Shown: positions 17,485 through 26,642, numbered from the stretch's first letter. The stretch: 55,474 nucleotides of DNA from an uncultured Desulfovibrio sp. (GCA_944327295.1 CALVHF010000007.1:1-55474); one strand, 5' to 3'. The notes: generated by a model not told the origin, from the letters alone. Made by a program: numbers and translations.

Positions 17485-18423
17485 TCAGCGCAGGGGAATG
17501 GCCAGAATGCTTGCACCGCGCACCCCTTCCAAATCCATGCTCAGGGTCACCACGTGCAGGAGGTGTTCCTGGCGTGTCAAAAAAATGTCATCTGCGTACT
17601 GGCCGTGGCGCAGGATGCTGCAGCAGGGCACGTCAAAGGCCTGGGCCAGACACAGGGGCACAAGGTTCAGACAGCGGCGCACAAGCTCCAGATCCAGGAA
17701 GCTCAGGGGCCGCCTGCTCGGAGCCAGGGCATGGCCTGCACCAAGGCTTGCATCGGCAAGGCCGGCTGTGACGGCCATGTCGCAATAGAAGAGCAGGCGT
17801 CGTGCCAGAGGCAGGCCTGTGAGCAGGGTGTAGGAGGCCGGTTCTTCCAGCATGCCGAAGAGCCGTTCTTGGGCCATGACACTGATATCGGCCACATCCA
17901 GGGCAATGAGTCCGCCTGTGCGCCGGATCAGTTCCCGCTCAAGGAGGCTTGCGAAGAAATGGGCCTTCTGTTCCAGGGGCGTACAGACTGCGGCCTGTTC
18001 CTCGTCCAAGTCGTCCTCTCCGACATCCCCGACCTCGTCCCTGTCCAGGTTTGCCTTTTCTGCCCGGCTTTGCCAGGACCGAGCGTCCCTGCCGGAATCG
18101 GGTTTGGCGCGGTCCCCGGTCCCGGGCAGTACCGCCGGATCGTTGTCCTGTGCAGCGAGCGCTTCATCAGGAGAGTCGGGAGAGTCAGGATCATCTTCCT
18201 CCAGCTCATCTGGATCGTCAGGGGGGTGCCGGGTTCCGGCATCCTCCGCATGGTCCGTATCGTCTTTCCTGTCCCATGCCTTCTGCGTCCCCCTTTCTGC
18301 AGCCGTATCAGCGAAAGCGTCCTGGCCTTCGGACGACTGGTCGTCCGAAAAGTCCTCATCTGGCTGTGCAGAGAGGAGAAATTCGAGCTCTTCCTTGCTC
18401 AAGACGTCTCGTGCGGAGTACAT
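17485..18423 (-). CDS. FliM-like protein lacking the SpoA domain
   Basis: A 312-residue protein resembling flagellar motor switch protein FliM. The N-terminus (VLSKEELEFLLSAQ) matches the FliM peptide that binds CheY-P. Residues about 20-130 are an unusual aspartate/glutamate/proline-rich linker. From about residue 135 (PLEQKAHFFASLLEREL) to the end it resembles the CheC-like middle domain. The chain stops at SILAIPLR, where the C-terminal SpoA/FliN-binding domain should begin, and no SpoA sequence can be read after the stop. It is therefore either a truncated FliM or a regulator of the CheC/FliM class. No other flagellar genes are in the window. Start at ATG 18423; earlier in-frame codons run through palindromic regulatory DNA. 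Confidence 0.6.
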   Translation of the reverse strand: MYSARDVLSKEELEFLLSAQPDEDFSDDQSSEGQDAFADTAAERGTQKAWDRKDDTDHAEDAGTRHPPDDPDELEEDDPDSPDSPDEALAAQDNDPAVLPGTGDRAKPDSGRDARSWQSRAEKANLDRDEVGDVGEDDLDEEQAAVCTPLEQKAHFFASLLERELIRRTGGLIALDVADISVMAQERLFGMLEEPASYTLLTGLPLARRLLFYCDMAVTAGLADASLGAGHALAPSRRPLSFLDLELVRRCLNLVPLCLAQAFDVPCCSILRHGQYADDIFLTRQEHLLHVVTLSMDLEGVRGASILAIPLR

Positions 18424-18493
18424 ATCCCGGGGTCCATGCTGGCACACTGACAGTGCCTGTGAAAAAATGACAAAGAGTTCAGCAGCCGCACTC

Positions 18494-18525
18494 GGATCCT
18501 GTATACAGGATCCGGCGCATGCGCC
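18494..18525. promoter_or_regulatory. Two abutting perfect palindromes
   Basis: A 20-base perfect palindrome (18494-18513, GGATCCTGTA and its complement) is followed without a gap by a 12-base perfect palindrome (18514-18525, GGCGCATGCGCC). They lie 70 bases upstream of the FliM-like start and 80 bases downstream of the HTH gene, both minus strand. A dimeric repressor or methyl-sensitive site is plausible; the binding protein is unknown. Confidence 0.5.
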
Positions 18526-18602
18526 CATCTGGCAGGTGCAGCCTTGCGTGCGTGGACAAGCCCTGTGCGTTATCAGGCTGCATCCGAACTGCATCAGGGG
18601 CG

Positions 18603-18953
18603 TCAGGGCGCATTTCGTTTCTTGCGTGCCTTCTGGGCCCGCTGCCGCAGTCTGCAGACGGAGGCAAGCGAGGCATCCGTGTGCAGGGCCTGCCGGAGCT
18701 CTTCCAGCGTCATGTCCGGCTGCGCCTGCAAAAGTTCCTGCGCCCGTGCGACATCCTCGTCAGAAAAGAGGGCCTTCTTGTGGCCGTGCGGCCTTGGAGC
18801 GAGCTGTCCCTCTTCTCTGTACTGGGTGACCCAGCGCCGAATGGTACGGGTACTGACGCCGAAAATTTCGGCCACCTGGCGTTCGGAATAGTCCAGGCGA
18901 GTGATGGCGTGCACAGCCTTCTGGCGCACTTCTTCTGAGGAGATTTTGGTCAT
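18603..18953 (-). CDS. Helix-turn-helix protein, IS630-type N-terminal domain
   Basis: A 116-residue basic protein. Residues 5-60 form a helix-turn-helix of the transposase/regulator type (RQVAEIFGVSTRTIRRWVTQYR), followed by a second winged-helix-like segment (SDEDVARAQELLQAQPDMTLEELRQAL). This is the N-terminal half of IS630-type transposases, but no DDE catalytic part follows in any frame. It is thus a stranded orfA or a domesticated DNA-binding protein. ATG 18953 is chosen; upstream in-frame sequence is antisense to the next gene's leader. The adjacent palindromes suggest local regulation, which is inferred. Confidence 0.7.
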   Translation of the reverse strand: MTKISSEEVRQKAVHAITRLDYSERQVAEIFGVSTRTIRRWVTQYREEGQLAPRPHGHKKALFSDEDVARAQELLQAQPDMTLEELRQALHTDASLASVCRLRQRAQKARKKRNAP

Positions 18954-19204
18954 GGGACAAGAGCTTGGACAAGGGATCGGAGACTGTCCCGGCCGCAACG
19001 CTGCGGCCTTGAGGGAACGTGCCTGAAACGAAGGGGGCGCGGACAAGGGCCCGTACCTGATCAGGGGATATGTATGCAAAAGCAGGGCCAATGGCAATGC
19101 CGGCACCGGCCCGAAGCACACGGCAGACGGGGCAGGCAGCAGGGCAGGAAACGAAAAAACAGTGCAGGACACACGATCGCAAGAGAAGGAGGGAACAGGG
19201 ACAC

Positions 19205-20914
19205 ATGGAAGAAAGAAAGCCTGACAAGACAAGTGCAGCTCGATCTGCAGTGTTGGCCGAAAGGCACAGTGAGGCTGCAGGCCCTGGCAGGCATGTGCGC
19301 CTCGTGCGCACAGGCAAAGAGGACATCCGAATTGAGCTTCCAAAAACCGGACTTTCCGAAACGGCACGCCTTTCCCGGCTTCTCTGGCTGAGCGGGAAGG
19401 TGCCCCCAGTGCCCTTGTGCAGCGGGCTTGGCCGCTGTGGTCGCTGCAGGGTGCGCTTTCTTTCTCCTGCGCCTGTTGCCGGAGCCGAGGAACGCAGCAT
19501 TCTTGGCGAGGAAGCCTGTTCCAGGGGCTGGCGTCTGGCCTGCCGCTGTCAGATTCCTGACACAGGGGATCTTGTCCTGGAACTTCCCGAAGTGCAGGAA
19601 GCGGACACGTGTCAGAAAATCGTCTGCCAGACAGACGGGCAGACAGATGGCCAAACTGTGGGCCGGACGGAACAGAAGGAAGATGCCGTGTGCATGCTGG
19701 CCGTGGATCTCGGTACCACGTCCATTGCCTGGCGGGCCCTGGAGCCTGGAACAGGAAACGTGCGTTCCGAAGGACAGTGCCTTAATCCCCAGGCCGGAGC
19801 AGGCGCTGATGTGGTCTCGCGCATAGCCTGTGCCCTTGAGGCACAAGGCAGGGAGCAGCTGGCGGCCCTTGCCGTCGGCTGTCTGCAAAAGCTTGTCCGC
19901 AAAGCCGGTGCACCAGTGCAGGAAGTGGTTGTTGCCGGCAATACGGCCATGAGTGCTCTGCTCCTTGGCCGTGACGTCTCGGGCCTTGCCCATGCACCCT
20001 ATCGCCTTCCCCTGACTGGCAATGACAGATACGACCTGCCGGGTCTCCCGCCCGTCTTCCTGCCGCCCATGGCAGGCCCCTTTGTGGGCGGCGACTGCAC
20101 GGCAGGTCTGGCCTTCTGTGTGCGCGAAGAGCTTCCTGCCCCCTGGCTTCTGGCTGACCTTGGCACCAATGGAGAAATGGCCCTGATGACGCAGGAAGGC
20201 CGGCTCTTTCTGACCAGCGTGCCCCTGGGACCTGCCCTGGAAGGTACAGGCCTTGAGTGCGGAGCTCTGGCAGGCCCCTCTGTCCTCACAAGCTTTTCTC
20301 CGGGACCACAGGGCCTTGTGGCTGTCACGGCCTCCGGGGAGCGCCCTGACCCGGATTCCTGTCAGGGCATCAGCGCCACAGGCTATCTGGAACTCATAGC
20401 CCTGTTGCGCAGGTTCGATCTCATGGACTGTGAAGGACATCTGTGGGATACTGACAGGCCTCTGCCTGCCATGCCTCTGGCCAGACGCCTGGCAGCCCGC
20501 ATCGATGTGCACGAGGGCATGGCCAGGTTCATGATAAGCCCCAGGCTGTGGATTTCTGCCAGGGACATCGAGGAAATCCTCAAGGTCAAGGCAGCCTTCC
20601 ATGTGGCCATGGAAAGTCTTGTGCAGGAAGCTGGCCTTGAGTGGGCGCACCTGCGCTGCCTGGCCCTGGCCGGAGCTCTGGGCCAGCACATCCGTCCGGA
20701 TCTTCTGGAAAATTTAGGCTTCATTCCCCGCGGCACAGGCACAAGAGTACGCTCCGTGGGCAATGCTTCCCTGGAAGGCGCCTGTCTTCTGGGGCGCGAT
20801 CCCCTGTGCAGGGAGGAGCTTGCCGCACTGTGTGCCAAGGCTCATGTGCTGCAGCAGGCAGAGGACGAGGCCTTTCACAGGCGCTATGTGGACGCCATGC
20901 GCTTTGAAGGCTGA
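19205..20914 (+). CDS. Ferredoxin-ASKHA (RACE-like, DUF4445) protein
   Basis: A 569-residue protein with an N-terminal [2Fe-2S] ferredoxin-type domain (cysteines at about 72, 78, 81 and 113/115) and a C-terminal ASKHA ATPase-like domain beginning LAVDLGTTS (about 166-173). Later segments are VVAGNTAMSALLLG, PFVGGDCTAG and LLADLGTNGEMAL. Relatives reductively activate corrinoid methyltransferase proteins using ATP. A variable linker containing repeated TDGQ joins the halves. No corrinoid protein gene is next to it, so its client is unknown. ATG 19205 follows a GGGAACAGGGAC stretch; the frame is open 45 codons further upstream. Confidence 0.85.
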   Translation: MEERKPDKTSAARSAVLAERHSEAAGPGRHVRLVRTGKEDIRIELPKTGLSETARLSRLLWLSGKVPPVPLCSGLGRCGRCRVRFLSPAPVAGAEERSILGEEACSRGWRLACRCQIPDTGDLVLELPEVQEADTCQKIVCQTDGQTDGQTVGRTEQKEDAVCMLAVDLGTTSIAWRALEPGTGNVRSEGQCLNPQAGAGADVVSRIACALEAQGREQLAALAVGCLQKLVRKAGAPVQEVVVAGNTAMSALLLGRDVSGLAHAPYRLPLTGNDRYDLPGLPPVFLPPMAGPFVGGDCTAGLAFCVREELPAPWLLADLGTNGEMALMTQEGRLFLTSVPLGPALEGTGLECGALAGPSVLTSFSPGPQGLVAVTASGERPDPDSCQGISATGYLELIALLRRFDLMDCEGHLWDTDRPLPAMPLARRLAARIDVHEGMARFMISPRLWISARDIEEILKVKAAFHVAMESLVQEAGLEWAHLRCLALAGALGQHIRPDLLENLGFIPRGTGTRVRSVGNASLEGACLLGRDPLCREELAALCAKAHVLQQAEDEAFHRRYVDAMRFEG

Positions 20915-20999
20915 TTTTTGAAGAATGTGCAGACAGATGTTCACTGGCCTGGTCGTGCCTTTGCCAGGCCAAAGACTTTGAGGATAGGACAGCAAGACC

Positions 21000-22844
21000 A
21001 TGGAACGCAAAAGACATGCGCGTGCACAGGGACCGTTCCCTGGCAGGACAAGACAGGCAGACAGAAGAAGCTGGGGGCATGCGGGCGAAGCTTCTGCAGG
21101 GCAGGATCGCAGGCAGAGCCAGGCAGTTCTGGCGGACCTTGTGCGCAGGGACGATCTCTTTGTCGAACCAGTGGGTAAGGGCCATCTGGACGAGCTTCTC
21201 TACAGGGCCATTGATGAAGTCTGTCCCCTCAAGGGGAGTCACAAAAGGGAGCTGCCCGACAATATCGTGACCCTTTCACGCATGCTCACTGTGAACAGGG
21301 TCGAGCTGCAGCGCCCCTACTGGGTCTCTGCGCCCCTGACCAGCGCCTATGTGCACTATTTCTTGCCCTGGAACATTTTCAGGCTGACCCGCCTGTTCTC
21401 GGGGCTGAAGCTGCCGGCACCGCCGGCCCAGGGCGAGTTCTTCCTGCTGGATCTGGGATCAGGCCCCCTGACCCTGCCTCTGGCCCTGTGGCTTGCCTGC
21501 CCCGAGTGGCGTGGCCGCAAGCTCACCCTCATGGCTGTGGACTGTGCAGGGCACCCTTTGCACATTGGCAAGTCCCTGCTGGAAGCCATGGCCAGAATGG
21601 AGGGCTGCGATCCCTGGAAGGTGCATCTTGTGCAGGCCCCCCTGGCCCAGGGCCTGCGCAGGGCAGGGGGACTTGTGCAGAAGGGTCTGAGTCCCTGGCT
21701 TGTGAGTGCAGCCAATGTGCTCAATGAACTGCCGCCCGTCAAAAGGCGCTATGGCGATGACGAGGACGGAGCGGCAGGCGAGCGCTCACGGCACGAAGAA
21801 GTGCTCAAGGGGGTAACTGCCCTGCTCAGAAAGAGCCAGCCAGGAGCACGTGCCCTTTTCGTTGAGCCCGGCACCCGCCTGGGGGGCCTCACGCTCATGT
21901 ACATGCGCGCCCTTGCCTGTGAATCGGAGCTTTCCGTGTACGGGCCCTGTCCCCATGAGGGCCTCTGTCCCCTGTACAGGGACGCGAACGAGGGAGAAGA
22001 CGGGTACGACAGCGAATACGATGACAACGAAGCAGACGCCCTGTTCGAAAGCCTGACAGAGGACGAGGCTGCCGGAGCAGTGAGCGCAACCGTGCGACAT
22101 GGACGCGTGTCCAGGCTTGCGGGCCGCTCCTGGTGTCATGCCACCTTTGGCAGTGAAGGCGTCTGCCGGCGCCTGGCCGACCTCTCCGCACGCACGGGCT
22201 TTGCCAAGGAAAGCCTTTCCCTTGCCTGGCTCCTTCTAGGCGCAGGCGCACAGGATCGTTCTGCACAGGCGACGTGCGCAGAGGCGAACGTGCTGAAAGG
22301 AGGATGTGATCAGGAAGCTGCACCTGCCCAGGATACGGCGCAGGAAGGCAGGGAACAACTCCTGCTGCGGCTCATTTCCCAGCCCTTCAGGGTGCCAGGC
22401 TCCAGAGGCCTGTGTCGCTATGCCTGTTCCTCCCGTGGCCTTATTCTGCTGGACAATGCTGCAGACCTTGCCAACGGCACCCTGCTCACAGTGCGCCTGG
22501 AAAAGGACGCTCTGGCCAGTGCCGGTATCGATGAACGCAGCGGCGCCCTCTGTCTGAGCTTGCGCAGGGAAAAGGCGCAGGGACATGCTGTGGCAGGCAG
22601 GGGACGGCGTCCTCGGACTGAGACAGGCTCTGATGCGCTTGCCGACCGCAGCGCATCCGCACGACAGGGCAGGCAGGCGGGCAGATACAAGGACGGGCGC
22701 ACTGACCGAGAGCCTGGTAGACAAGTGGGCAGACGGCCTGACAGAGACGCTCGCAGAGAAGCTGGTCTGGAAAGGGGCCGACCGGCTGGCAGAGGGCAGG
22801 ACCCAGGATCTGGCGCCGGAAGAAAGGCTGGCAGGACACGATAA
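21000..22844 (+). CDS. Rsm22/METTL17-like methyltransferase-fold protein
   Basis: A 614-residue protein of the Rsm22 family (mitochondrial METTL17 is a relative), associated with small ribosomal subunit assembly. FLLDLGSGPLTLPLAL is the SAM-fold glycine motif and NVLNELPP the family motif. The iron-sulfur cysteines appear as PCPHEGLCPLY and, much later, SWCHATF. In most bacterial relatives these two motifs are close; here about 50 acidic residues (many Asp and Glu) are inserted between them. The C-terminal 90 residues are arginine, glycine and aspartate-rich repeats, probably disordered and RNA-binding. A terminator follows. Confidence 0.75.
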   Translation: MERKRHARAQGPFPGRTRQADRRSWGHAGEASAGQDRRQSQAVLADLVRRDDLFVEPVGKGHLDELLYRAIDEVCPLKGSHKRELPDNIVTLSRMLTVNRVELQRPYWVSAPLTSAYVHYFLPWNIFRLTRLFSGLKLPAPPAQGEFFLLDLGSGPLTLPLALWLACPEWRGRKLTLMAVDCAGHPLHIGKSLLEAMARMEGCDPWKVHLVQAPLAQGLRRAGGLVQKGLSPWLVSAANVLNELPPVKRRYGDDEDGAAGERSRHEEVLKGVTALLRKSQPGARALFVEPGTRLGGLTLMYMRALACESELSVYGPCPHEGLCPLYRDANEGEDGYDSEYDDNEADALFESLTEDEAAGAVSATVRHGRVSRLAGRSWCHATFGSEGVCRRLADLSARTGFAKESLSLAWLLLGAGAQDRSAQATCAEANVLKGGCDQEAAPAQDTAQEGREQLLLRLISQPFRVPGSRGLCRYACSSRGLILLDNAADLANGTLLTVRLEKDALASAGIDERSGALCLSLRREKAQGHAVAGRGRRPRTETGSDALADRSASARQGRQAGRYKDGRTDREPGRQVGRRPDRDARREAGLERGRPAGRGQDPGSGAGRKAGRTR

Positions 22845-22902
22845 GCAAAGGCTCCAGCATCCCCAGCCTCCCAGGATCAGACATCAGGAAGCTCATGGTA
22901 GA

Positions 22903-22955
22903 CAGGGAAGCAGAAAGCGGACACGCTCCATCCTGCTTCCCTGCCTGCTTTTCTG
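22903..22955 (+). terminator. Hairpin terminator after Rsm22-like gene
   Basis: An 11-bp stem, CAGGGAAGCAG (22903-22913) with CTGCTTCCCTG (22933-22943), is followed by a modest T-rich stretch (CCTGCTTTTCTG). Confidence 0.5.
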
Positions 22956-23110
22956 CGCCCTGCATCGTTTTTGGTTGTGATATTGACTTTCACTTTCTTT
23001 TTCGTCACAGTGCAAGACAGCTTTGATCCTGCCCAGAGCCCCGGGAAGACAGGAAGCCACGGCCAGGACAGGAAAAAAACGGACAACACATTCAGCTTTA
23101 CGGAGGCATC

Positions 23111-24103
23111 ATGGGGCCCAGACAGATCGTGTCGGCACTGCACACACTCATCTCCATCCACCAGCCAGTCTTTCTCTGGGGCGCGCCCGGCGTAGGCAAG
23201 AGCCAGGTCGTGGCCCAGGTGGCCGCGGAACGGGGCATGGTGCTGCGCGACATTCGTGCCGTCCTGCTGGATCCCGTGGATTTGCGCGGCTTGCCGCGCA
23301 TCTCGCCTGAAGGCACGGCTGTCTGGTGTCCGCCCTCCTTTCTGCCCGATGCGTCCGACACCTCGCAGGGCATCCTTTTTCTCGATGAGCTCAATGCGGC
23401 GCCGCCCCTTGTGCAGGCTGCCTGCTACCAGCTCATTCTGGACCGCGCCATTGGCGAATATCGTCTGCCCGACGGCTGGACCATCATAGCCGCAGGCAAC
23501 AGGGACAGGGACAAGGCCGTCACCCACCGCATGCCCACGGCTCTCGCCAACCGCATGGTACATCTGGACTTTGAGGCCCTGCTCGAAGACTGGCTTGCCT
23601 GGGCCAGGGAACAGGGCATCCGCAGGGAAGTGCGTGCCTTTCTGCGCTTTCGGCCCAAATTCCTCCACCTCATGGATCCCGCTTCGCAGGACAAGGCCTT
23701 CCCTTCGCCCCGCTCCTGGGAATTTGTTTCGCGCATCCTGGAGGCAGGACCTGCGCCCGAGGTAGAGTACGACCTTATCCGCGGTACCGTAGGCCAGGTG
23801 GCAGCTGCTGAGTTCACTGGCTATCTTTCTGTCTGGCAGGATCTGCCCGACGTGGAAACGGTCCTCTCCGATCCTGCCGGAGCGGCCGTGCCGGCCGAAC
23901 CCGCAGCCCTGTACGCCCTGTGCGAGGCCCTGGGCCTTCTGGGCTCGGCAGACACCATTGAGGCTCTGGCTGATTATGCCCTGCGTCTGCCTGCGGAATT
24001 TGGCGTGCTGCTCATGCGCGACTGCGTCCTTCACGATACTGCCCTGGCCGAATCGGCAGCCTTTGCCCGCTGGGCAGAGAGCAATGCCGAAGTCCTGCTG
24101 TGA
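23111..24103 (+). CDS. MoxR-type AAA+ ATPase
   Basis: A 330-residue AAA+ ATPase. Walker A is GAPGVGKS (24-31), Walker B ILFLDELN, sensor 1 AAGNRDRDKA and the arginine-finger region FPSPRSWEF. MoxR ATPases usually act as chaperones together with a VWA protein, and the next gene overlaps and encodes one. GGAGG lies 4 bases before the ATG. It is preceded by a terminator, so the MoxR-VWA pair probably has its own promoter (a TTGACT at 22983 is a weak -35 candidate). Confidence 0.85.
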   Translation: MGPRQIVSALHTLISIHQPVFLWGAPGVGKSQVVAQVAAERGMVLRDIRAVLLDPVDLRGLPRISPEGTAVWCPPSFLPDASDTSQGILFLDELNAAPPLVQAACYQLILDRAIGEYRLPDGWTIIAAGNRDRDKAVTHRMPTALANRMVHLDFEALLEDWLAWAREQGIRREVRAFLRFRPKFLHLMDPASQDKAFPSPRSWEFVSRILEAGPAPEVEYDLIRGTVGQVAAAEFTGYLSVWQDLPDVETVLSDPAGAAVPAEPAALYALCEALGLLGSADTIEALADYALRLPAEFGVLLMRDCVLHDTALAESAAFARWAESNAEVLL

Positions 24104-24129
24104 GATCCTTTGTCATGAACGGAGAGGTC

Positions 24130-25515
24130 ATGAACGAGGACACAAGCGGCTCTGTGACCGAGGCATGGAAGCAGGCCGAACAGGAACAGGAGGCCCTCGC
24201 TGTCATGCGCAGGGTACGGGCCAGACTTGTGACCGAGCACCCCTTTTTCGGGGATCTGGCCCTGCGTCTCGTCTTGCGAGCGGACCGCTCGTGCAGGGAT
24301 CTGTGGACCGACGGCCATACACTGGCCTTCAATCCCCTCTTTGCCACCATACTCTCCGAGGACAAGCTTGCAGGTGCCCAGGCGCACGAGGTCCTGCACC
24401 TTGTCTTCGGTCACCATCTGCGCCGACGCAACAGGGAACGGATACTCTGGAACAAGGCCTGTGACCTGGCCATCAACAGCATCCTGCTCAAGGCTGGCTT
24501 TCATCTGCCGGACGGCTTTTATTATGATGCCGATCTCGCCGGTCTGTCTGCCGATGAAATCTACGAAATCCTGCAGAGGCGCATGACGGAAGAGGCGCAA
24601 AAGGGCCGCCAGCGCCAGGGACGACAGAACCTCGCAGGCTCTGCGGACAAGAGCGGTGCGCCCCTGCCAGGGCAAAGAGAGCTCAATGACGGCTCTGGCA
24701 AGGCCAGGGACGGAGAGGACGAACGGGAGCGCAGCAGGCAGGAAGGCCGAGGCGTGAAGCCCGTGGCAGGCAAGGCCGGCACAGGCAAGAAAAGCTCCGA
24801 GCCCATCCACCGCTTTGACGGAGAAGTGCGCGATCTGCCGGATGTGTCGCTGGAAGAGGGCCAGGGCGCGGATAGTGCCCGCAAGGCCGCGGAGCGCGAA
24901 GCCGAAGTCCTGCGTACGCAGGCTGTGAACAGGGCCAGGAACATGGGTGTCCTGCCAGCAGGCCTTGAGCGCGAGCTTGGCGAGGCAGAGCCCGGTTCCC
25001 TGGACTGGCAGGAACTGCTGCAGCGCTTTCTCTCGTCGTGTGCGGACAATGACTATACCTGGACTGTGCCCAACAGGCGCTATCTCTGCCAGGACATCTA
25101 CATGCCCTCGCGCCGGGAGCAGCGGCTCAGCCATGTGGTGGTCGCCATAGACACCTCCGGATCCGTGGACACGGCCACCCTGACGCTCTTCTTGAGCGAG
25201 CTGCACCGGGTGCTCGAATTCTTCGAGACCACCATCACCGTGCTCTTCCATGACACAAAGGTGCAGCGCCTGCAGACCATTTCTCGTTTTGACCTGCCGG
25301 GCACGCTCATGCCCGTCGGAGGCGGCGGCACGGATTTTCGCCCCATACCTGAAGCCCTGGAACAGGAGGGACTGGCCCCAACCTGCCTTGTGTGGTTCAC
25401 GGACCTGCAGTGTACCCGCTTTCCTGCCGAGCCGGACTATCCGGTCCTGTGGATCTGCCCTTGCAGGGGCGGAGAGACACCGCCCTTCGGGGAACTTGTA
25501 TTCATGAATCCCTGA
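24130..25515 (+). CDS. DUF2201 metallopeptidase-like plus VWA-like protein
   Basis: A 461-residue partner of the MoxR ATPase. Its N-terminal domain has HEVLHLVFGHH (residues 86-96), a zincin-like H-E-x-x-H metal site. The middle (about 155-235) is a charged low-complexity linker. The C-terminal VWA-like domain begins VVVAIDTSGSVD (MIDAS Asp-Ser-Ser) and has GGGGTDF. Proposed role: a metal-dependent client or effector remodelled by the ATPase. A GTG at 24100 overlapping the MoxR stop is an alternative start; ATG 24130 is preferred because GGAG lies 5 bases before it. Confidence 0.85.
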   Translation: MNEDTSGSVTEAWKQAEQEQEALAVMRRVRARLVTEHPFFGDLALRLVLRADRSCRDLWTDGHTLAFNPLFATILSEDKLAGAQAHEVLHLVFGHHLRRRNRERILWNKACDLAINSILLKAGFHLPDGFYYDADLAGLSADEIYEILQRRMTEEAQKGRQRQGRQNLAGSADKSGAPLPGQRELNDGSGKARDGEDERERSRQEGRGVKPVAGKAGTGKKSSEPIHRFDGEVRDLPDVSLEEGQGADSARKAAEREAEVLRTQAVNRARNMGVLPAGLERELGEAEPGSLDWQELLQRFLSSCADNDYTWTVPNRRYLCQDIYMPSRREQRLSHVVVAIDTSGSVDTATLTLFLSELHRVLEFFETTITVLFHDTKVQRLQTISRFDLPGTLMPVGGGGTDFRPIPEALEQEGLAPTCLVWFTDLQCTRFPAEPDYPVLWICPCRGGETPPFGELVFMNP

Positions 25516-25688
25516 CGTCCTGTCCACTTTTTTTGGTTCTTCCCCCAATCGGGTTGATCTGGGTGCAGGCTCCCGTTTCTACAGGCTCTCTTGCTCGCCT
25601 GTCTGGCCATGAAGCACTACTGGACCATCGAAGGCTTCAACCCAACTTTTGGAAGAACCCTTTTTTTTCGAAAAAGCACGAGGAAGCC

Positions 25689-26159
25689 ATGCAAATAGAA
25701 TGGAACATCCACAAGGAGCGCGGCAATCTGCGTCCTGTCCTGAGCTATCGCGTCCGGCTGGAGGAGCACGAAAAGGCACTGGCCCTGCCGCAGGTGCAGA
25801 TACAGTCCTCCATCCCGAGGCCCGAAGAGCACAATCTCAAGTTCTGCTATCCGGGCGTCATGGAGCGTGCGGCAGGCTATAGTCCTTCCGCCTTCTATAT
25901 CTTGGAGACCCCTTCTCACATGGGGCATCCCATGCTGCACACCCTGGTGCTGCCCTGGCGTGCGGACAATGCCTACCCTGAGGTGGAAGCCTCCTTCGAG
26001 AAGCTGCGCGATGCCCTGGAAGACGAGATCCGCAAGGCCTGTGCCAGCGAGCCCATGAACGAGCAGGGTACGGTGCGTGCCTCCGCACAGGGCAAGGTGC
26101 GCCTGGCAGCCGGTGTGGCAGCCACCCGCTTCCTGCGCTTGGCTCAGGGGCAGAATTAA
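25689..26159 (+). CDS. Conserved-looking protein of unknown function
   Basis: A 156-residue soluble protein with no family I can name. It has no signal peptide or membrane segment. The first half is charged with short beta-like stretches; RPEEHNLKFCYPGVMERA and HTLVLPWRADNAYPEVE look like globular core segments, and the C-terminus is helical and alanine-rich. GAGG precedes the ATG by 5 bases. It lies 173 bases after the DUF2201/VWA gene on the same strand and may belong to that unit. Confidence 0.6.
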   Translation: MQIEWNIHKERGNLRPVLSYRVRLEEHEKALALPQVQIQSSIPRPEEHNLKFCYPGVMERAAGYSPSAFYILETPSHMGHPMLHTLVLPWRADNAYPEVEASFEKLRDALEDEIRKACASEPMNEQGTVRASAQGKVRLAAGVAATRFLRLAQGQN

Positions 26160-26359
26160 CAGGTCCGGTTCAGACGGGATCCATACGGAACAGGACAAAA
26201 GAGAGCCTTGGGGAGGCCGGCAAGCACAGATCCGGGATCTTGCCTCTCCCATGGAGAATACGTACAAGAACGCAGCAATCCCTGCGCCTGCAAGGAAAAG
26301 GTTGATTTCCCGGACAGCAGGGAGCTTTCATTTTGTACGTATTGGAGTTCCGTCAACTA

Positions 26360-26379
26360 CCTCGGCCTGAAGGCCGAGG
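26360..26379 (+). repeat. IS200/IS605-type end hairpin
   Basis: CCTCGGCC-TGAA-GGCCGAGG, an 8-bp perfect stem with a four-base loop followed by CTTG, has the look of the right-end hairpin of IS200/IS605 elements. No tnpA or tnpB frame remains beside it. Confidence 0.45.
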
Positions 26380-26393
26380 CTTGAAAGAGCCTC

Positions 26394-26490
26394 TAGTGTC
26401 TAAATCGATAAATCTGACAACTTATATCTAGTTGAAATTATTGGATTTCGTTATCTAGATATCATGACATAATTTTAAAATTAGACACTA
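26394..26490. mobile_element. 97-bp MITE, family A, copy 2
   Basis: Nearly the same as the copy at 9037-9133, including TAGTGTCTAA/TTAGACACTA ends and CTAG edges. The 151-bp MITE starts at the next base, having used this element's right-hand CTAG as its target. Confidence 0.85.
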
Positions 26491-26642
26491 GGGCGTGTTG
26501 ACAAATTAGGTGTCGCCCTGATCTGGCCTGATTTCAGACGGGGTCATGGTGCGACAGTGAGCTCTAATGGAAGTTGGTACGCCCCATTTATATCGGCATA
26601 TGCCGGTTGCCACTGTCGGATTTTGATTTTGTCAACACGGCC
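26491..26642 (+). mobile_element. 151-bp MITE, family B, copy 1
   Basis: Ends are GGGCGTGTTGACAAA and the inverted TTTGTCAACACGGCC; flanks read CTAG at both sides. Such ends and CTAG targets recall the IS427 group of the IS5 family. A near-identical inverted copy is at 41712-41862; the two differ by a few bases. No coding capacity. Confidence 0.85.

Noticed and set aside
17425..18450. Plus-strand frame of 341 codons over the FliM-like gene
   Set aside because: It has no recognisable motif and overlaps the end of truA, while the opposite strand matches FliM.
19061..20689. Minus-strand frame of 542 codons opposite the ASKHA gene
   Set aside because: No ribosome-binding site or domain; the plus strand has ferredoxin and ASKHA motifs throughout.
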